A DNA stretch of 44,941 nucleotides from Thermoanaerobacter thermocopriae JCM 7501 (lineage in GTDB: Bacteria > Bacillota > Thermoanaerobacteria > Thermoanaerobacterales > Thermoanaerobacteraceae): contig NZ_BAZY01000019.1 of assembly GCF_001310975.1 (NCBI RefSeq), positions 1 to 44,941 of the forward strand, given 5' to 3'. A program made the position numbers and the translations under genes. Positions 20,663 to 28,778 of this stretch are shown here, piece after piece (positions within the stretch are counted from its first letter, which is position 1; the number at the start of each line of letters is the position of its first letter). The notes under the pieces were generated by a model. The model had not been told where the DNA came from. It saw nothing but the letters and a program-made list of their open reading frames with translations, and did not search any database.

Positions 20663-22740
20663 CTAAATTACCCTTTTTACTTCTTCATAAAATTTTCTCA
20701 ATAACACCTCTTTTATTTTTTCTTTGACCTCATTTTGGGTCTGTGCTTCGTTAAGAGTATTTACTAAATCAACTCTTTCAATTAATGACATGCTCAAATC
20801 CCCCAAAACTTCGATTCCCTCTCTATCGCCTTCTGGTGCCACCATCAAAAAAGCTGTCTTTATTTTTTCATAATCTCCTATAAGATTTTTCATCTTAACC
20901 TCTTCTATCAATTTCCTACAACTACTATAGGAATATCTATATTTAAAATTGTACAGTGATATATGACAAATCCTTTATTGGGTAATACTATTTTACCCAA
21001 GCTTTCTCTTTTTAAAAGTCTTTCCTTTATTTGTTCTTTTTGATCTTCATTAATTAAATTTTTACCCACCAAATTCTTTAGAATATACTCTATTATTTGA
21101 GGAGAATTTTCACCTTTTACAGCCATATAACTGGTGGCATCGCATAGCTCTAAAATTCTCTTGCCATAATTGGCTATGTGTAAAGCCTCTTTTTTAAAAT
21201 TTCCTTCTTCTTCTCTTTTTATTCCATATTCCATAATAAAGTCCGTGTTTAATGCATTTTTTAACTTTTCTACATCTTCTTTTAAAAGCAAAGGATTTAC
21301 TACAACGACTTTTTTGTCTTTTATGTCAAGAGGTATTGTAGAAACAATTAAGTCTATATCATCTCTTCCTTTTAGATCTTTTAGTTTTATACTAGAGGTA
21401 ACATCTACTATGTTTATTTGTGGAAACATCTGAAGTTTTGACATTAGCATTCTGGAGGTTCCAATACCACTAGCACATACCACCATTATGTTGTATTTTT
21501 GGGAAGCTTCTTTTTTCCTCTCTAAAGCTGCACCAAAATGCATAGCAATATATCCGATCTCATCTTCTGGAATATCCAGGTTTAATCTTTTTCGCAAAAC
21601 ATCGCAAACTCTATTACTTTTTTCAAAAAGCAAAGGATATTTTGTCTTTATATCCTCCAACAAAGGGTTTCTTATATCAAGTCCCATCTTCAATCTGTAT
21701 ACTGCAGGAACTAAATGGCTCTTTAAGCCATCTTCCAAAAACTCATCTTTTGAAAAACTGACATCAAAAATTTTTTCTGCTTCTTTTATCATGTCCCAGG
21801 CAATAATCTCTATGTCTTTGTCATTGTAATTTTGAGTAGTTGACCTGTACTTTGCACCTATAAGGTGTATTGTCACATAACCAATCTCATCTTCAGGTAT
21901 AGATATATCCAATTCTTCTTGTAAATATTTAGCTAACTTTTTAGCAAATTTATATTCGCTAGTCTTTTTAAGTTCCTGTAAATTGTCTTCCCCCATTTCA
22001 ATAGTTTCACCATTTTGAAGCCTTTTTATAGCCAAGGCAAGGTGAACAACAAGACCTAAATAAGAACTTTCTACAATTTCGTAGTCAATTTCCGATTCTA
22101 CTTTTAAAATTGCCTTTTCTATTTTCAAAACAGTATCGTAGTCAATTAAGTTTAAAAGCCTTAAATCTATGTTTTTTTCAATATTGTTTTTTGCGAGAAA
22201 TCCTGTTTTTAAGAAATCAATCAAATCTTTAGTATCAAAATTTTCATACAAAAAATTAGCTATAGCTTTTCTAAAAGAGTTTTCGCTTCCTGATATATAA
22301 ACGCCATAACCTGGCTTTGTTATTAATGTTAATCCTTGTTTTTTAAGCCACTTTTCCAATTCTTTAAGGTCATAACTTATTGTAGAAGTGGTGACGCCAA
22401 ATTTTTTGCTGAAATACTGTAATTTAACAGCTTCTTTTAGCTGCAAAAGCTCTGACAATATCATCTTTCTTCTCTCTTTTGTTTCAAATTCTGAAGGATA
22501 TCCTACTATATCTAGCTTTAGTTTCTCAATATCAGCAATATTACCCTCTATAGCCAGTCCATAAGTTTTATTTACAATTTTTAAGTTGTAATTTTTAACA
22601 AATTCATTTATAGAAGCAATTTCTCTGTATACTGTCCTTTTGCTTATATCAAATTCTTTCATAATGTCTTCTATTCTTGTACTTGTTGCGGACAGTATCT
22701 TTCTTAAAATTTGCAGTTGGCGCCCTCTTAATTTATTCAT
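20663..22740 (-). CDS. PRD-containing transcriptional activator (LicR/CelR/MtlR type), reading frame broken
   Basis: A multidomain activator controlled by PTS phosphorylation. N-terminal winged helix (RQLQILRKILSATS), a second Mga-type helix-turn-helix near 95-125, PRD1 (His in GLVVHLALAI and VTIHLIGAK), PRD2 (His in IAMHFGAALE), an EIIB-like domain with Cys in VVCASGIGTSRM, and a C-terminal EIIA-like domain with His in FVIYHC. The frame stops inside this last domain (at 20912-20916, GTAGGAAATTG). One added base joins VVVG to the next frame, which supplies the missing half (IKTAFLMVAPEGDREGIEVL), for about 692 residues. First gene of the operon, it probably activates the downstream PTS genes. 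Confidence 0.88.
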
Positions 22741-22799
22741 TTTACATCATCACTTTTATGTGCCATTAATTTAATAATAGTATCTCTTTTTACAACTAT

Positions 22800-22827
22800 A
22801 TTATACACTTAATTGCTAAATTAACAA
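22800..22827 (-). promoter_or_regulatory. Candidate promoter of the PTS operon
   Basis: Minus-strand TTGTTA (22822-22827), a 16-base spacer and TATAAT (22800-22805) lie 60 bases before the regulator gene. Confidence 0.5.
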
Positions 22828-22889
22828 GGAAAAGATGTAAATCATCTGGCATTAGCATTGTGTCATATTTTTAATTGTAAAAATATACA

Positions 22890-22921
22890 AAATAAGACCT
22901 CGTGAAAGCGAGGTCTTATTT
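22890..22921. repeat. Left terminal hairpin of the palindromic element
   Basis: A 13-bp perfect stem, AAATAAGACCTCG with CGAGGTCTTATTT, with loop TGAAAG. The tip GACCTCGTGAAA-GC-GAGGTC differs from the right hairpin by only two bases. Confidence 0.85.
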
Positions 22922-23167
22922 CGTTGACAAAGTCAAAAAATTTTAAAATAGGATATTTTGCATCGTCACTCCAATGTTCCAAAGCGACAAAACTAAACTC
23001 GACCTTCGGGCTCCGGCAGGTTCCGGGCACATTCGACATCCCTGTCTTAGTGCCCGCCTCCGCCATCCGTGGCTACGGCTCTGCCTCCACCCTCGGTCTT
23101 GTTAAGTTTTGTTGCCGCTTTGTCACAAGTCGTTCCTTATGCAAAATATCCTATTTTCGAAAGTTTG

Positions 23168-23211
23168 TCAACAAACTGAGACCTCGTGAAAATGAGGTCT
23201 CAGTTTGTTGA
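23168..23211. repeat. Right terminal hairpin of the palindromic element
   Basis: An 18-bp perfect stem, TCAACAAACTGAGACCTC with its complement at 23194-23211, with loop GTGAAAAT. No T tract follows on either strand, so it is not an ordinary terminator. Confidence 0.85.
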
Positions 23212-23239
23212 TAAGTTTTATTTTCTTGGCATTTTGTTA

Positions 23240-24639
23240 TTAAAAATAAAGGTCTCTTTCTCCATTTTCTATTCTTGTAAGCCTTCTCTTTGTCTCTTCT
23301 CTTACAGTTCTTGATGGAATTTTCTCTAAATTTACCGCTATTGCTTTTTCTCCAATTTTCTTGGTTTTTTCATCTCCATAATCAATTAAAAATTCTTTAA
23401 AGGTCAGTATAGCATTTGGTAGGCAGAAGTTGTGTATTTGCCCTGATTTTGCAAAACTCATAAACCTATCTCCTGTACGTCCCATCCTGTAGCAGGCAGT
23501 ACAATAACTTGGGAGATACCCTTGTTCACACAAAGTCCTTAAAATTTCATTAGGCTTCTTTTGTCTTCTACCTCAAATTGTGGCTTTGAGCCGCCCTTTT
23601 TGGATATCTCTTCATGATATCCACCTACTCCTGTACAAGAACCGGCACTAATCTGAGAAATACCAATGCTTATTACCTCTTCTCTAAATTTAGGTTTTTC
23701 TCTTGTAGACAAAATCATTCCTGTATAAGGTACTGCCATTCTTATGACTGCTACTAATTTTTTGAAATCTTTGTCTGATACAATATATGGAAATTTATCT
23801 ATAGAAATGTTAAGGGCTGGTCTAAGTCGCGGTACTGAAATAGTATGTGGCCCAACTCCAAATTTCTCCTCTAAATGGTTCGCATGATAAAGCATTGCAA
23901 CAGTTTCGTATTTATAATCATAAAGCCCATACAAAACTCCTAATCCTACATCGTCAATCCCCGCTTCCATAGCCCTATCCATAGCAGTCAAATGATAATC
24001 ATAATCGTGTTTTGGCCCTTGGGGATGCATGTATTCATACGTGGGCCTGTGATAAGTTTCTTGGAATAAAACATAAGTTCCTATTCCCACTTTTTTGAGT
24101 TTTTTGTAATTTTCTACAGTAGTCGCAGCAATATTTACATTTACTCTTCTAATACTTCCGTTCTTAAGTTTTGTATCGTATATCGTCTTTATTACGTCAA
24201 CAATATAATCTATAGGGCAATTTACAGGGTCTTCTCCAGCTTCAACTGCTAATCTCTTATGTCCCATCTCTTCCAAAATTTCAACTTCTCTTCTCACTTC
24301 TTCCATTGTAAGTTTTTTTCTTTGTTGTTCATTAGAATGTCTGTAACCACAATATCTACAGTTGTTTACACAGTAGTTACTAACATAGAGGGGAGCAAAA
24401 ATCACAATCCTATTCCCGTATATTTCTTCTTTTATATACCTTGCTACTTTAAACATCTCATTGAGCAAATCCTCATCTTCTACATTTAAAAGTACCGCTG
24501 CTTCTTCAGGAGTAATGCCTTTTAGGTTTTTAGCTTTCTCTATAATTTCTAATGCATCTTTACTTGTCGCTTTTTTAGCCTTTTCCAAATCTTGTCTTAT
24601 CTTTTCATCATTAATAAAATCTGCTTTTTCTTTTACCAT
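23240..24639 (-). CDS. hydG: [FeFe]-hydrogenase maturase HydG, reading frame broken
   Basis: A radical-SAM tyrosine lyase that makes the CO and CN ligands of the hydrogenase H-cluster. The SAM cluster ligands Cys90, Cys94 and Cys97 are in NYCVNNCRYC, and the barrel contains EAGEDP and FQETYHR. The first frame ends at 23539 just after QFEVEDKRS. The C-terminal part, with the second-cluster motif Cys-X2-Cys-X22-Cys (CTAC to NFC) that separates HydG from ThiH, lies in the next frame. AGCCTAATG at 23553-23554 lacks one C; restoring it gives about 466 residues, the normal size. ATG 24639 follows GGAGGAG. No hydE, hydF or hydrogenase genes are in the window. Confidence 0.92.
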
Positions 24640-24694
24640 ATTTTATCTCCTCCCTTACCCTCAGGAAAATTCCCTTGGGCTTAGTTTTATTTTT

Positions 24695-24723
24695 ATTATA
24701 TACTATTATTGTTAATTTTTCAA
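24695..24723 (-). promoter_or_regulatory. Candidate promoter of hydG
   Basis: Minus-strand TTGAAA (24718-24723), a 17-base spacer and TATAAT (24695-24700) overlap the last codons of spoVB and lie about 55 bases before hydG. Confidence 0.6.
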
Positions 24724-26266
24724 CAAAATTATTTTCTTTAATTCTTCAATATAAGGCAGTTGCAAGGCAGAACAAAGCATTAAATAGGCAAGAAACCCTG
24801 TTAAAATTGACAAAAAAATATTTATCCACATATTAACATTAGTTTCCAACAATTTACTGTGGATAATTATAACTATTGCTCCCATAATTGTTGACGCAAT
24901 TATCGGTTTTATAAACCAATTTAAATAGTTTATTCTTAATCCTGTCATTTTTATGAGCTCAAACATATTTAGCATTAAAATAAGAGCATCGGCAAATATA
25001 AAGCTGTATATATATCCAAAAAGTCTAAGTTGTGGCATGGCAGTTAAGTAATACATACCTACAATACACACCCCTAGCCATATTATGGAATTCTTTAAAA
25101 CTACAGTTTGTTTTCCTAATCCATGGAGAATACTCGCCACCACTGCTTCTAAAAACGCGAATATACTTCCCAGGGAAATCACTCTCACAAAATTCCCTAC
25201 TCCTGGTGAAGAAGGATACAAAAGCTGAGAAATTTGATCAGGAAGAGCTAAAAATAAAATTATAGCAGGAAAAGCTACTAAAGTAGTATAGCCAATTGCT
25301 TGGTTAATCCTAAGTCTTACTGCATCCCACTTTCTTAGAGCAGCTGCTTCGGAAACGGCAGGAAGTACAGTAGTAGAAAGACTTGAAGTTATAACTGCTG
25401 GCATGTATGCAAGAGGTATTGCCATACCTAACATTTTACCAAATTCAGACATTGCTTCACTGTGACTAAGTCCTGAAGCAACAAGTCTTGAAGGAATTAT
25501 TAAAGATTCCGCTAAATCTACTACATTTACAATTAATTTTGAAAAAGTAATGGGTATAGCAGTAATCACTAACGTTTTTGCTATAGAAAAAGCCTCCCAT
25601 TCTCTTCCATCATAAGGCATTTCTCTGTTTATAACTTTCACTTCTTTTTTGTAAAAAAGTATGTACATAAGGAAACTGGCAATTTCACCTGCAGATATGC
25701 CAAATATAGCTATTGCTACTAAATACTCAAGTTTAGCTCCTGTGAAAAGTTGGATTAAATATAAAGTTATTGATACGCGCACTATTTGCTCAACAATTTC
25801 TGAAACTGAAGCAGGTATCATATTTATAACTCCTTGAAAAAAACCCTTAAACACTGATGAAGAAGCAACAATGATAAGCACAGGAGCAAATATAAGAATT
25901 GATAAAAGTGCTCTTGGTTCGTGAAGTAATTCTTTAGCTACGTACGTTGCCTTAAAAAAGAGCAAGGAAGAAATAGCAAAAGCAAATATCAATACTATCA
26001 AAAAAGTAATTTTTAAAATTTTAAACACATTTTTTTGTTTCCTTTTGCTTTTTCTTCCGAAATAAAGCGTGAAGTGACAGCCATCGTGCAGAAGTTAAAA
26101 AAGTTATTGAAACAAAGTATATAGGAAGAACTAATTGATAAATACCCATACCTTCTGGGCCTAACATATTTGATAAAATTATTCTAAAAATAAATCCAAT
26201 ACTCCTGTCTATAATGTTGGCAATAGTCAATATAAAAGCACCGCGAATAAATGACCTCTTGTGCAT
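24712..26266 (-). CDS. SpoVB-type polysaccharide/lipid flippase (MVF/MATE superfamily), reading frame broken twice
   Basis: A multi-spanning membrane protein of the MOP flippase superfamily, closest in look to stage V sporulation protein B, which is needed for spore cortex synthesis. The N-terminus (RGAFILTIANIIDRSIGFIFRIILSNMLGPEGMG) and the repeated QLFTG, ASVSEIVEQIVRV and YIYSFIFADALI segments fit. Two one-base losses break it, near 26089 (TCTGCACG, expected G-G) and in the A run at 26030-26036. Correcting both gives one protein of about 518 residues, the SpoVB length. The middle frame reads TMAVTSRFISEEKAKGNKK. ATG 26266 follows GAGGTG. Paralogues (YkvU, SpoVB-like) exist, so the sporulation role is inferred. 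Confidence 0.85.
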
Positions 26267-26303
26267 AAACAACACCTCACAATAGTTTATTCGCGGTGCT
26301 TTT
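26234..26303 (-). promoter_or_regulatory. 18-bp perfect inverted repeat enclosing the spoVB ribosome-binding site and start codon
   Basis: AAAAGCACCGCGAATAAA and its exact complement (26286-26303 and 26234-26251) flank a 34-base loop. The loop contains GAGGTG and the ATG at 26266. The downstream arm lies in the first codons of the gene and ends in TTTTATATT. A translation-sensitive hairpin or attenuator is inferred. Confidence 0.6.
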
Positions 26304-26311
26304 TATATATG

Positions 26312-26333
26312 AAAAAAACCGGCAGTATGCCGG
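26312..26333 (-). terminator. Terminator in the spoVB leader
   Basis: On the minus strand CCGGCA-TAC-TGCCGG (26333-26319) is followed by TTTTTTTC. It stands between the spoVB promoter and the gene, so it can only attenuate spoVB. Confidence 0.75.
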
Positions 26334-26458
26334 CAGTAAAGGGGGATTAGGGGGAGTTTTTAAATACTTAAATTGAAGGGGGGGTAAGATCTACCATTGT
26401 TAATGGCTTTCTCTCACCTGTTGGCAGAGGTGATAAGTTCACATTACCTTTTCTCCGA
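26334..26458 (-). ncRNA. Structured leader RNA of spoVB, possible new regulatory RNA
   Basis: From the predicted start near 26458 the minus strand carries a possible outer helix GGTAA/TTACC (about 26449 and 26384), hairpins CACCT-AGGTG (26433-26416) and CCATT-AACA-ATGG, and then C tracts of 7, 5 and 5, just before the terminator. The layout promoter, folded region, terminator, gene is that of a riboswitch or leader-peptide attenuator. It does not match any riboswitch consensus I know. Confidence 0.45.
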
Positions 26459-26464
26459 CAAATA

Positions 26465-26493
26465 TTATGCACCATTTGATGAAAAATGTCAAG
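26465..26493 (-). promoter_or_regulatory. Promoter of spoVB
   Basis: Minus-strand TTGACA (26488-26493), a 17-base spacer and CATAAT (26465-26470), about 200 bases before the spoVB start. A near-consensus vegetative promoter. Confidence 0.75.
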
Positions 26494-26543
26494 ATTTGAT
26501 TTAAATATTTTTTTACATGAAATTTTTCATGCAAGTTTTACTT

Positions 26544-27716
26544 TTAACTATTTGAGTTTAAATAATTTAACACAATGGATAGATGCAACGCTACACCAAT
26601 TTTAATGCATCCCTCATCCACATTAAATTGATTGCTATGTATAGGTTTATTTATCCCCTTTTCTTTATTCCCACAGCCTAATTTGTAAAAACAGCCAGGA
26701 ACTTTTTGCAAGAAGTAAGCAAAATCTTCTACTCCCATTGTTGGGAGCACTTCTACCACATTATCTTCCCCCAGCAAAGTTAAAGCAGTTTCTTTTACAA
26801 GGTCTGTCATACCTTTGTGATTTACAAGACAAGGGTACCCTCTTGTTCTTTTAAATTCTACTTCCCCTCCCATAGTTTTAGCTGTGTTATGACAAATCCT
26901 TTCAACTGTTTTAGCAATTTCATCTCTTTTTTCTTCTTCCATCATTCTTATAATTCCAGACATCCTCACTTTATCCGCTATTATATTCCTTGCATATCCT
27001 CCTTCAATAGTACCAATAGTCAGTACCATAGGACTTAGTGGATTTGCTTTTCTGCTAACAACAGTTTGTAATATATTTACAATATTAGCTGCAATTACTA
27101 TAGCATCTACTGACTTGTGGGGTTCAGCTCCATGACTACTTTTTCCTTTCACAATTATATCTATCATGTCAGAAGAAGCATAAGCTTTTCCATAGGTTAT
27201 CCCTATTTGTCCCACTTGAAGTTCTGGGTCTACATGTAGTCCTATTATAGCATCAACTTTAGGATTTTCTAAAACTCCTTCTTCAATCATCGGAAGAGCT
27301 CCCCCCGTTGTTTCTTCCGCTGGTTGAAATATAAACTTAACATTTCCCTTTAACTTATCTCTCATATTTTCCAAAAGTTTAGCAGTACCAAGAAGTATAG
27401 CTGTATGAACATCATGCCCACAAGCATGCATTCTTCCTGGAATCTGCGATGCATATTCTACATCATTTTCTTCTTGAATTGGAAGAGCGTCCATATCTGC
27501 TCTTATAGCTATCGTCTTGCTTCCATTGCCTTTAAGGGTCCCCACAACGCCAGTTTTAGCAATTCTTTCTACCTCAATCCCTAAATTTTTTAAATAATCA
27601 TAAACAATTTCAGAAGTTTTTGTTTCTTCAAAACCTAATTCAGGGTACATGTGTATTTTTCGTCTTAATTCTATTACTTCTTTTTCTACTTTTTTAACTT
27701 CTTTGAGAATATCCAT
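26544..27716 (-). CDS. M20-family amidohydrolase (hippurate hydrolase/N-acyl-amino-acid amidohydrolase type)
   Basis: A 390-residue zinc/manganese peptidase of the M20D group. Metal ligands are seen in HACGHDVH (Cys99, His101), PAEETTGGA (Glu134-135) and, near the end, KPIHSNQFNVDE. The catalytic-domain Asp is in AIRADMDALP. It has the small dimerisation domain (SSHGAEPHKSVDAI). The Cys-Gly-His pattern is typical of carboxypeptidase/amidohydrolases acting on N-acyl amino acids or amino-acid conjugates; the substrate is unknown. ATG 27716 is used because the upstream in-frame GTG overlaps the ribosome-binding site AGGTGGG. It lies 15 bases after murI and is probably co-transcribed with it. No convincing terminator follows. 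Confidence 0.88.
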   Translation of the reverse strand: MDILKEVKKVEKEVIELRRKIHMYPELGFEETKTSEIVYDYLKNLGIEVERIAKTGVVGTLKGNGSKTIAIRADMDALPIQEENDVEYASQIPGRMHACGHDVHTAILLGTAKLLENMRDKLKGNVKFIFQPAEETTGGALPMIEEGVLENPKVDAIIGLHVDPELQVGQIGITYGKAYASSDMIDIIVKGKSSHGAEPHKSVDAIVIAANIVNILQTVVSRKANPLSPMVLTIGTIEGGYARNIIADKVRMSGIIRMMEEEKRDEIAKTVERICHNTAKTMGGEVEFKRTRGYPCLVNHKGMTDLVKETALTLLGEDNVVEVLPTMGVEDFAYFLQKVPGCFYKLGCGNKEKGINKPIHSNQFNVDEGCIKIGVALHLSIVLNYLNSNS

Positions 27717-27731
27717 CCCAAATCCCACCTG

Positions 27732-28526
27732 TTAATATTTTTCTATGTCTACATGCAAAACATTCTCAATTTTCTCGCCTAATAGCATTTCTGCCGTTTT
27801 GATAAAATTATCTTTATCTCCACTTACAAAAAATTTTGTCTTGCCAATGTTTTGAATATTAAATAAATCTCTCCTTAATAAATAATCTTTAACATCATAG
27901 GCTAATTTAATTGCAGGGTCTACTATTTTTACATTTTCTCCCACTATTTCTTCTATAACTTCCATCATTAAAGGATAATGAGTACAACCTAAAACAAGAG
28001 TATCTATATCTTTTTCTTTTAATTCTTTTAAACAATTAGAAGCAGTTTCAAAAGCTATTGGAGAATTGTATAATCCTTTTTCAATAAGAGGGACAAATTC
28101 CGGACATGCCTTTTGGTAAACTTTAATATTTTTATCAATAATTTTTATATTCTTTTCATAGCTTTTGCTTTCAACAGTTCTTGTAGTTGCAATAACACCT
28201 ATTTTTTTGTTTATAGTATATAGGGCAGCGCTCTCTGCTCCCGCTTTTAAAACATCAAAAAGAACCACATCATATTCGCTTTTATTTATAACTGCACAAG
28301 TAGTATTACAAGCTATTACTACTGCTTTGACTTTTTGTTCTCTCATAAAATTTAAAATCTGTTTTGCAAATTTTTTTATCTCTTCTTCACTTCTATCGCC
28401 ATAGGGAACTCTTTTTGTATCACCAAAGTAAATATAATCTTCTCCAGGTAAAACCTCAACAAGTCTTTTTAGTACTGTAAGTCCTCCCACTCCGGAGTCA
28501 AAAATGCCTATTGGTCGTAAGTCCAT
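27732..28526 (-). CDS. murI: Glutamate racemase
   Basis: A 264-residue cofactor-independent racemase (EC 5.1.1.3) that supplies D-glutamate for peptidoglycan. It has IGIFDSGVGGLTVLK at the N-terminus, VPYGDRSEEEI, and the two catalytic cysteines Cys73 (IACNT) and Cys181 (LGCTHYPL). Full length. ATG 28526 follows AGGATGTG. It is first of a two-gene unit with the M20 amidohydrolase. Confidence 0.95.
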   Translation of the reverse strand: MDLRPIGIFDSGVGGLTVLKRLVEVLPGEDYIYFGDTKRVPYGDRSEEEIKKFAKQILNFMREQKVKAVVIACNTTCAVINKSEYDVVLFDVLKAGAESAALYTINKKIGVIATTRTVESKSYEKNIKIIDKNIKVYQKACPEFVPLIEKGLYNSPIAFETASNCLKELKEKDIDTLVLGCTHYPLMMEVIEEIVGENVKIVDPAIKLAYDVKDYLLRRDLFNIQNIGKTKFFVSGDKDNFIKTAEMLLGEKIENVLHVDIEKY

Positions 28527-28767
28527 TTCATCACATCCTAATAAAAATTTAAGTCAATTAATTATATACACCATGGTAGTTATTTATATCATAATTCATT
28601 ACTTATTTTCTGTACAAAATTGAAAAATAATCTTTTTTTCCAGTCATTTCACAAAGAAGTGACAAAGTTTTGTCTTGATTGTACACATACTCCCCTCATT
28701 TTAAAAATTATAAGACACACGTTAGAAGATATTATACCATAATTTTAGCCAATTAAAAATGCCAGGT
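28527..28767. other. AT-rich intergenic region between murI and purD
   Basis: No gene. A possible weak murI promoter on the minus strand (TTGTAC, 18 bases, TATGAT) and a small palindrome GACAAAGTTTTGTC are visible. Neither is strong. The right end carries the purD terminator. Confidence 0.5.
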
Positions 28768-28778
28768 TTACACCTGGC
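28752..28778 (-). terminator. Terminator of the pur operon, enclosing the purD stop codon
   Basis: On the minus strand GCCAGGT (28778-28772) pairs with ACCTGGC (28767-28761) and ATTTTTAA follows. The four-base loop GTAA contains the purD stop codon (28770-28768). Confidence 0.75.

Larger units (their letters stand above)
22889..23212. repeat. GC-rich nested palindromic element, noncoding
   Basis: About 320 bases between the PTS operon and hydG. Each end is a perfect hairpin (22890-22921 and 23168-23211) with nearly the same tip. Inside these, inverted arms match: GTTGACAAA at 22923-22931 with its complement at 23164-23172, then a perfect 19-bp pair at 22945-22963 and 23139-23157, then a looser pair around 22981 and 23124 (AAAGCG-ACAAAAC). 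The centre (about 23000-23096) is visibly GC-rich in an AT-rich genome and forms further hairpins, such as GGGCAC/GTGCCC (23025-23030 with 23050-23055) and CCGT/ACGG (23067-23078). Short open frames on both strands show no family features. It could be a mobile palindromic repeat, a structured RNA, or a composite of both. Confidence 0.75.

Noticed and set aside
22863..23211. Two overlapping open frames on opposite strands in the palindromic element
   Set aside because: Their openness follows from the high local GC content and symmetry. No ribosome-binding site or family motif is seen.
26515..26531. Palindrome CATGAAA-TTT-TTCATG after the M20 gene
   Set aside because: AT-rich short stem with no T tract on the gene's strand; not supported as a terminator.
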